Translations under genes and position numbers: made by a program
Source of the DNA: CAYSRJ01 sp964521865
GTDB lineage: Bacteria; Spirochaetota; B62-G9; DRHN01
Length of the DNA: 64,000 nt
Assembly (NCBI GenBank): GCA_964521865.1
Contig: CAZFTJ010000012.1
Location: 68,820-132,819, forward strand
Reading direction: 5' to 3'
The notes under the pieces: generated by a model
What the model was told of the DNA's origin: nothing
Database searches by the model: none
What the model saw: only the letters and a program-made list of their open reading frames with translations
In this document: piece after piece, positions 34,595 to 42,561 of the stretch
Layout of the letters: each line of letters opens with the position of its first letter
How positions within the stretch are numbered: position 1 is the stretch's first letter

Positions 34595-34667
34595 CACCGA
34601 CGGCGGCGTAGTAAGCCGATAGCATCACCGTCTGTATACCTCGGTGATCATTCCTCACCCGGCCGTG

Positions 34668-35753
34668 CTACTGTATCTTTAACGTGCTGAGCGCAATGAG
34701 CGCGAGCACCAGACCCGCAATCCAGAAGCGGACGATTATTTTTGATTCCGACCACCCCTTCAGCTCAAAATGATGGTGGAGGGGAGACATCAAGAACACC
34801 CGCTTCCCGAACAATTTGTATGAAAAAACCTGTATGATGACGGAAAGCGTTTCCACGACGAACACACCTCCGACGATTATGAGCAGCACCTCCTTTTTGA
34901 TGAGGAGGGAAATTACGCCGATCGATCCGCCGAGTGAAATCGAGCCGGTATCACCCATGAAAACTTCGGCCGGATGGGCATTGAACCATAGAAAACCGAC
35001 ACCCGCACCCAGAAGGCTCATGCAGAATACCGTCAGCTCGGCGCTGTTCGGTATATAGGGAATACCCAGGTAGTTGGCAATCTTTACATGGCCCGAGAGG
35101 TAACTCAGACCCGCATAGGCTGCTGAAACGAAAATAAGCAACCCGATGGCCAGCCCGTCGAGACCGTCGGTAAGATTGACCGCATTTGTCGTGCCCACGA
35201 GAAGTAAAATCCCGAAAGGGATATAGAAGTACGCCATGTCCAGAACCGGCCTGTTGACAAAGGGTACATACAGAAGGGTGGTATTCTCACCGTGCTCCGG
35301 CCCGAAGTATATGAAGAGCATAACTGCCGTTGAGATAAGGACCTGTGTGATCAGCTTGATCTTTCCGTGAAGTCCGCGCGAGCTTTTTTTGACGAACTTC
35401 AGGTAATCGTCGAAAAAACCGATAATCCCGAACCCCATGGTCGCAACCATTACCAGGATGGTGTAGGGGTTGCCCAGATTTCCCCATAACAGAATGGACG
35501 ATAGAATCGAAATAAGTATTATTATGCCTCCCATCGAGGGAGTCCCCGCCTTCTGCTCGTGCCTGCTCGGTGTATACTTGCGCACCTGCCTGCCGGTGCC
35601 GATCTTCCGCAGTTTCTTGATCAACGGCGGCGCAAAGATGAAACATATGAGGAGCGCGGTAACGGTCGCATACACCGAGCGGAAGGTGATGTACCTGAAG
35701 ACATTGAATGCGAAGAACTTCTCGTACAGCGGATACAGAAAATGATAAAACAA
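34668..35753 (-). CDS. mraY: Phospho-N-acetylmuramoyl-pentapeptide transferase
   Basis: 361 residues, the standard length, with about ten membrane helices. Signature segments are TPSMGGIIILISIL near residue 70, GFFDDYLKFVKKSSRGL near 112 with the catalytic aspartate pair, NAVNLTDGLDGLAIG near 190, NAHPAEVFMGDTGSISLGG near 257 and MSPLHHHFELKGWSE near 320. It links UDP-MurNAc-pentapeptide to undecaprenyl phosphate to make lipid I. The start codon is TTG at 35753, with GGGAGGGG upstream. A 226-base gap separates it from murF, which is unusual in an otherwise tightly packed cluster. Confidence 0.97.
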   Translation of the reverse strand: MFYHFLYPLYEKFFAFNVFRYITFRSVYATVTALLICFIFAPPLIKKLRKIGTGRQVRKYTPSRHEQKAGTPSMGGIIILISILSSILLWGNLGNPYTILVMVATMGFGIIGFFDDYLKFVKKSSRGLHGKIKLITQVLISTAVMLFIYFGPEHGENTTLLYVPFVNRPVLDMAYFYIPFGILLLVGTTNAVNLTDGLDGLAIGLLIFVSAAYAGLSYLSGHVKIANYLGIPYIPNSAELTVFCMSLLGAGVGFLWFNAHPAEVFMGDTGSISLGGSIGVISLLIKKEVLLIIVGGVFVVETLSVIIQVFSYKLFGKRVFLMSPLHHHFELKGWSESKIIVRFWIAGLVLALIALSTLKIQ

Positions 35754-35979
35754 AGTTCCCCTCCCAGTTAAAAACCCGCTCTAAAACGATCCGAGTGAAG
35801 CACGGGATAATCAGCATATGCGCACCGCCAAACCCGTTCGGCCGCATGCTGCCGGACAGCACGCGCACCCCGGTACCACGCTCGCCTCATCCCGCACAGA
35901 TGCGAGACTCTATCCAGGCTGCATCAACGCCGGTCCCCCAAACCCGGCTTTACGCAGTCTCAATCGCATGCGCTCCACG
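35754..35979. other. Non-coding gap between murF and mraY
   Basis: The 226 bases contain no frame with a ribosome site and family features. The overlapping short frames are shadows. It is rich in CGCATGCG-like words but shows no strong terminator. No trace of ftsI, murE or murD is visible in it. Confidence 0.4.
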
Positions 35980-37368
35980 CTACACGCCTGCAAATACGCG
36001 CACGACCCGTTCGAGCTTCATCGCCCTGGACCCTTTTACAAGAATCACATCTCCCTGGCAAGCCTCCCTTTTCAGCTCCGTAATCAGTTCCCCCAGATCG
36101 TCAAACTGCCGGACACCGGTTCGGCCTGAATCCGCCAGGCTCTCTCCGGTTATCGCCGCAAAACTACCGTATGTAAAGAGGAGATCGATGCCGTTTTTCA
36201 GCACCTGTTCGGACAGTGCGCGATGATATCGCTCGGATTTATCGCCAAGCTCCAGCATATCGCCGAATACGAATATCTTTCTCCCCGATATTGAAATTCC
36301 TCCCATATAATCGAGCGCAGCGGACACAGAGAGAGGATTGGCGTTGTAGCTTTCGTCGACGACCGTCACCCCGTTCTTCCTGAATACCGTTCCCCTTCCC
36401 CGCTCCAATACGGGAGATTCGATTCCTGCCCGTATCTCCCCTGCGCTGAGGCCGAAGCGAAGTCCGACAAGCGCTGCAGCAGCAGCATTCACAATACCGT
36501 GCCTGCCCAGCACAAATGCCGTTACCGTTTCCCCGAGCAGTGCGAATTTCGTTTTATCGATGCCCGTCTCGATAACCTTTTCCGGATGCACATCCCCGCC
36601 CGTCAGTCCGAACGTCTTCACCGAAGCGGCAAGACCATCTTGCAGAAAATCGAAAAATCTGTCATCCGCATTCAAAAACGCAGCCCCTTCAGGTCCAAGA
36701 GCAAGAAGCGCCTCCTTTTTTTCCCGTGCGATATTCTCCTCGCTTCCAAAAAAACCAACGTGAGCAGGACCTATATTCGTTATGAGCGCGTATTGGGCAC
36801 GCACGATACGGGCCAGATACCTAATCTCCCCCGGATGGTTCGTACCGATTTCCTGGACAAGCACATCGGTTTCCGGGTCCAGAGATAGGAGGGTTTTCGG
36901 AACGCCGATATCGTTGTTGTAACTTTCAATACTTGCCCGGGTTCTGTATCTCTGTGAAAGAACGCTTTGAATCAGTGTCTTTGTGGTTGTCTTGCCGGCG
37001 GAACCGGTTACGACAATTTTTTGTACGGAAAATTTTTCAGAATAATTACCGGCAATCGAACCGAATACCTTTCTTGTATCGCCGACCCCTATAAATAAAA
37101 CCGCCGGATTTTCCTCAATATGCCTCTGCACCAACGCCTTCTTCGCCGTGTTGAACAGCACCGACTTCACACCTTTTTCCAGCGCATCGCAAATAAAACG
37201 ATGCCCGTCAAACCGGTCTCCGGGAATTGCAATGAACAGATCCCCCTTTTTCAGAGAACGTGTATCCGTAGAGATTGAGGAAATCTTCCCGCGCTCATAC
37301 TCGGCCCTGCTGCTTACAGAATCAATCCGGACGCCGTGCAGAAGCTCTGTATATTTAGAAGGAACCAC
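35980..37368 (-). CDS. murF: UDP-N-acetylmuramoyl-tripeptide--D-alanyl-D-alanine ligase
   Basis: 462 residues. The N-terminal uridine-binding domain has ISTDTRSLKKGDLFIAIPGDRFDGHRFI near residue 32. The Mur-ligase ATP loop is VTGSAGKTTTKTLI near 120, followed by NNDIGVPKTLLSL, a motif characteristic of MurF rather than MurC/D/E. The central domain has QEIGTNHPGEIRYLA, and the C-terminal domain carries VVDESYNANPLSVSAAL and FVFGDMLELGDKSERYH, again typical of MurF. It adds D-Ala-D-Ala to the peptide stem. The start is GTG at 37368 with AAGGG six bases before it. It follows ftsL directly, where ftsI and murE would normally stand. Confidence 0.96.
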   Translation of the reverse strand: MVPSKYTELLHGVRIDSVSSRAEYERGKISSISTDTRSLKKGDLFIAIPGDRFDGHRFICDALEKGVKSVLFNTAKKALVQRHIEENPAVLFIGVGDTRKVFGSIAGNYSEKFSVQKIVVTGSAGKTTTKTLIQSVLSQRYRTRASIESYNNDIGVPKTLLSLDPETDVLVQEIGTNHPGEIRYLARIVRAQYALITNIGPAHVGFFGSEENIAREKKEALLALGPEGAAFLNADDRFFDFLQDGLAASVKTFGLTGGDVHPEKVIETGIDKTKFALLGETVTAFVLGRHGIVNAAAAALVGLRFGLSAGEIRAGIESPVLERGRGTVFRKNGVTVVDESYNANPLSVSAALDYMGGISISGRKIFVFGDMLELGDKSERYHRALSEQVLKNGIDLLFTYGSFAAITGESLADSGRTGVRQFDDLGELITELKREACQGDVILVKGSRAMKLERVVRVFAGV

Positions 37369-37386
37369 TGTATTCCCTTCGGCTGA

Positions 37387-37689
37387 TCAATAAACAATCA
37401 CCTTTACGTCTCTGTAGGTGATCGGCTCCATGTCCAGCTGCTCCTCAGCTATCCTTTTTATCCTCTGTCTGGACTGCAATGTCGATAGTTCCATCCTCTT
37501 GAGGTAGATCGATTTTTCAAGCTCGTTTCGCTTTTTGGTCAGTTCGGATATCTTTTTGTTCAGAAGGTACATGTCTATGTTCTGCCACGTGACACAGAAC
37601 ACAAGAACGAAAATGACGGCAAAAAAACAGGTGATTCTCAGCATTCTTTGTATCATTGACCGGTGAGTGGTCCGACTGTCCCTATGCAC
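37387..37689 (-). CDS. ftsL: FtsL-like small division protein
   Basis: 100 residues. One membrane helix lies near residues 18-36 (ITCFFAVIFVLVFCVTWQ), followed by a periplasmic coiled coil, LLNKKISELTKKRNELEKSI, and ERIKRIAEEQLDMEPI-like end. FtsL proteins are short and poorly conserved; the identification rests on topology, coiled coil and its place between rsmH and the mur genes. The start is GTG at 37689, overlapping the rsmH stop by eight bases. It would form the FtsQLB scaffold in the periplasm. Confidence 0.82.
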   Translation of the reverse strand: MHRDSRTTHRSMIQRMLRITCFFAVIFVLVFCVTWQNIDMYLLNKKISELTKKRNELEKSIYLKRMELSTLQSRQRIKRIAEEQLDMEPITYRDVKVIVY

Positions 37690-38656
37690 TGTATCTCATT
37701 TCCTTTTGTGACTCGTGATTGGCTCCGTCGAGCTTCTCGGCGCATCTGAGCCGCGCGCTCCGGGAAGACGGGTTTTGTTCGGTTTCCCGTTCATCGGGTA
37801 CAAGCGGCTTTTTGGTTAGAACCTTTATAATTCTTTTCCCTCCACACACGCAAACCGGAAATTCGGGCGGACATCTGCAGTCTCTTTTGAGATCGTTGAA
37901 AACAGACTTGACGATCCTGTCTTCAAGCGAATGAAAGCTGATAACAGTGATACGTCCGCAGGGCTTCAGCGCATCAACGGCATCCCGCAGGGAATTTTCA
38001 AGCAGCTCGATTTCATCATTTACGAATATTCGTATTGCCTGAAAGGTCTTTGTCGCCGGATGAATTTTTTTCGGCCAGTATTTTCCCGGTACCGCCTTTT
38101 TTACAATATCGGCGAGCTCAACCGAAGAGGTGATTCGTTTCTTTTCACGCGCCTCGACGATGTACAGGGCAATACGTCCTGAAAACCGCTCTTCCCCGTA
38201 TGCCCAGATGATTTCCGACAGCTTTTTCCTGCTGAAGCGGTTGACAACATCAGCAGCGGAGAACGCCTTCGTCCTATCAAGCCGCATGTCGAGCGGCTCA
38301 TCACCGGAAAATGAAAAACCACGGCCGCTCTCACGTATATGGTACATGGAGATGCCGAGGTCGAAGAAGATCTTGTCTATACCACCTGAAAAATTATCTT
38401 CGATAATTGCTTTGAGGTTTGAAAAATTGTCATGAACGGGAATGAATTTTCCGTCAAAGGACGCCAGCCTCTCACGCGCCCTTTTCAATATCTCATCATC
38501 CTGCTCTATCCCGAGCAGTGTGCCGCTCGTAAGCTTCTCGAGAAAATGCCGAGCATGGCCCCCCTCACCGAGCGTGCAGTCGACGACCCGGTCCGAGGGT
38601 CTTATCTCCAGCGATCTGAGCACCTGTTCCAGCATTACAGGATTATGGACATACAT
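37682..38656 (-). CDS. rsmH: 16S rRNA (cytosine-1402-N4)-methyltransferase
   Basis: 324 residues. HNPVMLEQVLRSL at the N-terminus and VVDCTLGEGGHARHFLE near residue 23 form the SAM site of the RsmH (MraW) family; KIFFDLGISMYHIRESGRGFSF near 95 and the CGRITVISFHSLEDRIVK block near 233 are highly characteristic. It methylates C1402 of 16S rRNA in the decoding centre. AGGAGGTATC precedes the ATG at 38656, eight bases after the mraZ stop. The C-terminus overlaps ftsL. Confidence 0.97.
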   Translation of the reverse strand: MYVHNPVMLEQVLRSLEIRPSDRVVDCTLGEGGHARHFLEKLTSGTLLGIEQDDEILKRARERLASFDGKFIPVHDNFSNLKAIIEDNFSGGIDKIFFDLGISMYHIRESGRGFSFSGDEPLDMRLDRTKAFSAADVVNRFSRKKLSEIIWAYGEERFSGRIALYIVEAREKKRITSSVELADIVKKAVPGKYWPKKIHPATKTFQAIRIFVNDEIELLENSLRDAVDALKPCGRITVISFHSLEDRIVKSVFNDLKRDCRCPPEFPVCVCGGKRIIKVLTKKPLVPDERETEQNPSSRSARLRCAEKLDGANHESQKEMRYSA

Positions 38657-38664
38657 GATACCTC

Positions 38665-39108
38665 CTATAAACCCAGATCTGCAATCTTGTCGCCGAGAGT
38701 GTCGAAACTCTTCTCATTCTCTTCCCTGTATCTGTTCCAGCTTTCAACGCTCCATATCTCAATTCTCTTTATAGCTCCAAGAATAACAGCCTCCCTCTGA
38801 ATGCCGGCGTACTCACGCAGGCTCTGAGGCAATGCGATTCTTCCCTGTTTGTCTACAGTCTGCTCATTTGCCGGTGAAATGAACATGCGTAGAAACGACC
38901 GTTCATCCCTGTTTGTCAACGACAGGTTGGCATTGATCTTTTCGACAATCTCCTCCCATTCCTGTTTCGGATACACGAAGAGGCACCGGTCAAAGCCCTT
39001 CGTTGCAACCCAGTACTCGTCCTCGCCGACCTTGGAGTACCGAAGACGTGCCGGTATAGCTATACGGCCCTTCTCGTCAAGCGTATGTCGGTATTCGCCG
39101 ATAAACAT
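38665..39108 (-). CDS. mraZ: Transcriptional regulator MraZ
   Basis: 147 residues with the two SpoVT/AbrB-like halves of MraZ. The first is MFIGEYRHTLDEKGRIAIPARLR and the second VDKQGRIALPQSLREYAGI near residue 78. The central LFVYPKQEWEEIVEKI is also standard. MraZ forms a ring and binds direct repeats in its own promoter, repressing or adjusting the division operon. The sequence upstream has a matching operator and a sigma-70 promoter. GGAGACGAGG precedes the ATG. It is the first gene of the division cluster. Confidence 0.96.
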   Translation of the reverse strand: MFIGEYRHTLDEKGRIAIPARLRYSKVGEDEYWVATKGFDRCLFVYPKQEWEEIVEKINANLSLTNRDERSFLRMFISPANEQTVDKQGRIALPQSLREYAGIQREAVILGAIKRIEIWSVESWNRYREENEKSFDTLGDKIADLGL

Positions 39109-39220
39109 CCTCGTCTCCGGATTCTCTCAGCCGGGCTGCTGTCAGCACACCGCCGGCAGTGAACGCATGCAAAATCACACCTGACACGGCGGTAAAGCGG
39201 GCATTTAATGGTACAATATA

Positions 39221-39254
39221 CCACATTATGGGGAAATTCACCACTTTTCCCCAC
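39221..39254 (-). promoter_or_regulatory. Probable MraZ operator
   Basis: On the minus strand, TGGGGAAAAG is followed directly by TGGTGAATTT, two TGG-headed units with a 10-base period, and a further ATGTGG lies downstream. MraZ is known to bind TGGGN repeats with this spacing ahead of mraZ. It lies just downstream of the expected transcription start (about 39259), in the leader. Confidence 0.6.
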
Positions 39255-39265
39255 AATTTCCTTTA

Positions 39266-39293
39266 ATAATACAGGAATTCAAAAACTTGTCAA
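39266..39293 (-). promoter_or_regulatory. Sigma-70-type promoter of the division cluster
   Basis: Minus strand TTGACA (39293-39288) and TATTAT (39271-39266), 16 bases apart, with A+T-rich sequence upstream. Transcription should begin near 39259, giving a leader of about 150 bases before mraZ that contains the operator. Confidence 0.7.
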
Positions 39294-39399
39294 TTATTTT
39301 TTTACACTTTTTTGGAATTTTTTTTGGGCAAGATATAGAAGGAAAAATGGGGAAAACAGAGAGGGAATTGCAGTTTTGAAGGTCAATAAAGAGGTATGT

Positions 39400-40146
39400 C
39401 TACTTCGCAGATGACCTGCTTTTCAGCGCCAGCTTATACCTCTGTTCTTCGGTAAGCAGGCCCAGGGCCCTCAGCTCCCGCTTCACATCGCGTTTCTTAC
39501 ACTTCAACTGCCCGTATTCGGGAGACCTGAGTGCCTTGACCATATCTTTCACGCGAAAGTACGGTTTGTCGATAATGATCCGCACAAGACGCCTTCCCAG
39601 TTTATTATGGGTCAGTTTCATCTTTTCAGTGATTGCGCTTGTAATATGCGGAAATTCAGCAGAAGCAGGTTGGGCCGCAGATTGCCCGTTATTCGCCGCC
39701 GCTACAGTCTTGGACTGACCGGTTTCCGGTACAGGGTTTCGTATTTTTATCTGCTCGAGCGCAGCTTTTAATCTCGTATCGCTGGCTTTGATCCCCAGGA
39801 AATACACAAGCGCCTTCTCGACGTTTTCGAACTCTTTTATAATAGAAGAAAACTCCATCAATTCGAATATATTGTGTACACCGGCAGCCATGTTCGTTAA
39901 TACGATGTCTCCGCTGTGTTCCCGGATATCCTTCAAACCGCTCACAAATACACCCCACCCGGCGCTGCTGATATAGTCGACCTTCTCCAGATCCACTACG
40001 ATCTTGTACCTGTCGAGGGCAAATTGTTCGTCAAGCAGTTTCTCCAATTCCGGAGCGGTCGTTGTATCTATATATCCCGATACGGTAACAATCGCAACTT
40101 CTTCATTATCTCCGGCATAGGAGATATTAAGATCTATACCAAGCAT
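39400..40146 (-). CDS. STAS domain protein with extra C-terminal domain
   Basis: 248 residues. The STAS (anti-sigma antagonist) domain fills about residues 5-115: VAIVTVSGYIDTTTAPELEKLL and VVDLEKVDYISSAGWGVFVSGL. The DYISSAG serine is the residue that a partner kinase phosphorylates. A linker near 125-165 is rich in A, Q and P. A basic C-terminal domain follows (GRRLVRIIIDKPYFRVKDMVKALRSP), ending SSAK; it may be helical and bind nucleic acid or protein but matches nothing I know. The start was set at the ATG at 40146, with GAGG upstream; a GTG lies six bases earlier. It precedes the sigma-54 and c-di-GMP genes and may belong to a partner-switching circuit. Confidence 0.75.
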   Translation of the reverse strand: MLGIDLNISYAGDNEEVAIVTVSGYIDTTTAPELEKLLDEQFALDRYKIVVDLEKVDYISSAGWGVFVSGLKDIREHSGDIVLTNMAAGVHNIFELMEFSSIIKEFENVEKALVYFLGIKASDTRLKAALEQIKIRNPVPETGQSKTVAAANNGQSAAQPASAEFPHITSAITEKMKLTHNKLGRRLVRIIIDKPYFRVKDMVKALRSPEYGQLKCKKRDVKRELRALGLLTEEQRYKLALKSRSSAK

Positions 40147-40269
40147 GAACACCTCGAACAGGTTTTTCAGATATTGTATATCCCATACAGCTAATAGTCA
40201 ATATGCTGTGAAAATCTTTTGATACGTGCTCCTGTCCTGAATTCGGAAGCCGCAGCGGATAGTACACCG

Positions 40270-40788
40270 CTATTCGGCGACTTTTTCAATATCTTCAAAT
40301 CCGAAATCCACCAGGAATGAATTTTCACACATCTCCAGTTTTACCTTTGCCCGGCCCTTTCTTTTGTCAACCTTCACGATTCTTCCCTCCAATCCCTTCA
40401 GCGGGCCTGATATCGCGCATATTTTATTATGCACGTCAAAAAAAACCTTTGATTTATCTACCGTTTCGCCAAATGAGAGAAAGTGCAACAAAAGCTCGCT
40501 GTCCCGCTTGGTAAGGGGGGTAATATTCTGATTACTCTGCAAAAATCGGATGAATCCCGGTATTTTACGCATACCCTGGTACAGTTCTGTCGAAACTTTC
40601 GCTGATTCCAGAAAAACATACCCGGGAAAAATCGGAGCAATCGTTTCACGCCAGGTTCCGCTTTTTCTGATTTTGAGGGCCCGCCTTGGCCACAGGAGTT
40701 TTGAACCTGCATTTTCGACGAAATGGGCAGCCATATGAATATAATTTTTTTCGTTTTTTGTCTTTACCTGAATAACATAGTAGGACAA
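40270..40788 (-). CDS. NusG paralogue, probable RfaH/LoaP-type antiterminator
   Basis: 172 residues. The NGN domain runs from SYYVIQVKTKNEKNYIHMA to MRKIPGFIRFLQ, with the PGYVFLE strand near residue 54. The KOW domain lies at the end (ISGPLKGLEGRIVKVDKRKGRAKVKLEM). It lacks the features of housekeeping NusG genes (secE/ribosomal protein neighbours) and lies between a nucleotide-sugar dehydrogenase and a STAS gene, near a large polysaccharide cluster. I therefore infer a specialised factor that binds RNA polymerase and lets it read through long surface-glycan operons. The start is TTG at 40788 with a perfect AGGAGG five bases before it, part of a tandem repeat. Confidence 0.85.
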   Translation of the reverse strand: MSYYVIQVKTKNEKNYIHMAAHFVENAGSKLLWPRRALKIRKSGTWRETIAPIFPGYVFLESAKVSTELYQGMRKIPGFIRFLQSNQNITPLTKRDSELLLHFLSFGETVDKSKVFFDVHNKICAISGPLKGLEGRIVKVDKRKGRAKVKLEMCENSFLVDFGFEDIEKVAE

Positions 40789-40796
40789 CGGTTCCT

Positions 40797-40860
40797 CCTG
40801 TCAACGGTCCCCCCTGTAAAGGGTCTCCCCTGTCAAGAATCTTCCCTGTAAAGAATTACA
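40797..40860 (-). repeat. Four tandem 16-bp repeats ending in the ribosome binding site
   Basis: Units at 40797-40812, 40813-40828, 40829-40844 and 40845-40860, each opening CCTGT(C/A)AA on the plus strand. Read on the minus strand each unit contains ACAGG followed by a purine-rich block; the last one (nearest the gene) supplies AGGAGG for the antiterminator. They span the whole spacer between the dehydrogenase stop and the antiterminator TTG and cover the dehydrogenase stop itself. Confidence 0.75.
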
Positions 40861-42481
40861 GGCTTTCCTTTATCCGTTTGATATGCCCCCTGCCCAGGCC
40901 CTTCACTTCACAGCCGAGCCGGAGGTACTTTCGTATCTGATTGTCATCGAGTATACAGAAGCAGTCGATTATGGCGAATGCTCTACCCACCGACCTGTAT
41001 ACCTTGTCAGTGTCGAGCTCAAGATACTGTTTATGAGGAACTGCGATAACTATTGCATCTGCGCCTTTCATTGCGCGCCACATATCCTCCTCCACCCTCA
41101 AATGCCTCAACTTATCCTGCCGGTGAAAGAAACGGGCCCTGCTGTAATCCGGGTGGGGGTAGGTATCCTGCTTTTCGAGCTCCCACCAGTTGCTGACATA
41201 TGGATCGTGTACGCGAATCTCCGCTCCCATCTCCGTAAGCCTGCGCACAATGAACTCCGAGCCGCTGTAGCGCGTATCTCCCACGTCTTCCTTGTACGAA
41301 GCGCCGAGGATTAAAACTTCAGCGGCTGCGATCGGCTTTCCCATATTCCGAAGCGCATCCCGCACGAGCTGAGGGACGTGCAGCGCACGTGTGTCATTGA
41401 TGTCTATAGCAGCGGGTGTTATTTTGAATATCTGGTCCTCCCACCCGAGATTGTGCCTGTACGCCCACACACCGAGACCGCCGTCTTTCGGAAGGCAGTA
41501 TCCCCCGATTCCAGGCCCTGGAAACATGATATTCGAGTGTGTCGGCCTGACCTTTACCGCATCTATCACCTTTTTTAGGTCCACGCCGTTTCTCTCTGCG
41601 AAGAGCGACCATTCGTCCATAAAGGCCAGTATCGCGGCGCGATAGCTGTTTTCGACTATCTTGGCGGTTTCCGATTCAATGGGTCTGTCGAGTACGGTCA
41701 GCGGATACTGGTCGGTATTCAGTACCTCGCTTAAAAACCGTACCACCCTTGTCCGTGCCTCTTCATTAATGCCGCTGCATACCCTCCAGTAATCCCTGAC
41801 CGAAGCCACGTAGTTTTTACCGGGCATTACCCTTTCATAACTGTGGGCTAAAAGAGGCTCGGATGAAATTCCGCGTTTTTCGAACTTCTTTTTCATAATC
41901 GGGTACGCTATCTGTTCCGTGGTTCCGGGCGGAACCGTGGTCTCTATCAGGACGAGCGTATGGGGCTGGATGTTCTCCGCAATTGTGTAAAAAGTTTCCT
42001 CGAGGGCGGCCATATCCACATTCCCCTCCGAAACATTGCCGAGCGCCTTCTTGCGGTAATCGCACTGGATATCGATAACAACAACACCAGCTAACTGCAA
42101 TACTTCGTCGGTGTAGGTGGCTGTTAGGGTTTTTTTTTCCGTACAGCGCTTTATTATGGTATCGACCTCGGGATCGTCCGATTTGATGGGACAAATCCCA
42201 CTGTTGAGATACGGTATTTTCCAGTAACTTCTGGTGCTCGGACGCTGCTTGCCGATGACGAACTTTGTCGGCTTGCCGTTAGTATCCGTCGAATCGGCGA
42301 TAATAGCAGCCATTACCGCGCCCACAAACCCCAGTCCCAGAACAACGACGATTTCCATACCTTCTTCCCGCTTTTCCTGTACAACCTTTTGCAGTCGATT
42401 GAATTCCTGCGTGTATTCCTCCTTCTTCGGGAGGGCGAATTCTTCTCCTGACGGGCTCACCGATACGGGTCTCTCATTCAT
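40856..42481 (-). CDS. UDP-glucose/GDP-mannose dehydrogenase family enzyme
   Basis: 541 residues, longer than the usual 390-450. The NAD loop is VVVLGLGFVGAVMAAII near residue 43. LIETTVPPGTTEQIAYPI near 185 and PGPGIGGYCLPKDGG near 325, with the catalytic cysteine, are diagnostic. The C-terminal domain has VLILGASYKEDVGDTRYSGS. It oxidises an NDP-sugar to the uronic acid in two steps. Extra length comes from an N-terminal helical stretch (residues 1-37) and insertions such as KFVIGKQRPSTRSYWK. GGAGGAATAAACAC precedes the ATG at 42481, so 16 further codons upstream were dropped. The enzyme fits the nearby glycan cluster. Confidence 0.88.
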   Translation of the reverse strand: MNERPVSVSPSGEEFALPKKEEYTQEFNRLQKVVQEKREEGMEIVVVLGLGFVGAVMAAIIADSTDTNGKPTKFVIGKQRPSTRSYWKIPYLNSGICPIKSDDPEVDTIIKRCTEKKTLTATYTDEVLQLAGVVVIDIQCDYRKKALGNVSEGNVDMAALEETFYTIAENIQPHTLVLIETTVPPGTTEQIAYPIMKKKFEKRGISSEPLLAHSYERVMPGKNYVASVRDYWRVCSGINEEARTRVVRFLSEVLNTDQYPLTVLDRPIESETAKIVENSYRAAILAFMDEWSLFAERNGVDLKKVIDAVKVRPTHSNIMFPGPGIGGYCLPKDGGLGVWAYRHNLGWEDQIFKITPAAIDINDTRALHVPQLVRDALRNMGKPIAAAEVLILGASYKEDVGDTRYSGSEFIVRRLTEMGAEIRVHDPYVSNWWELEKQDTYPHPDYSRARFFHRQDKLRHLRVEEDMWRAMKGADAIVIAVPHKQYLELDTDKVYRSVGRAFAIIDCFCILDDNQIRKYLRLGCEVKGLGRGHIKRIKESL

Positions 42482-42561
42482 GTGTTTATTCCTCCGATAA
42501 TAAAACTTTTTTTCCGTTTTTTTTCTCACCCTGTGTTATATTGTAAGAGGGGCGAGACGCT

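Noticed and set aside
40797..40860. CRISPR-like array
   Set aside because: Units are contiguous 16-bp tandem repeats without spacers.
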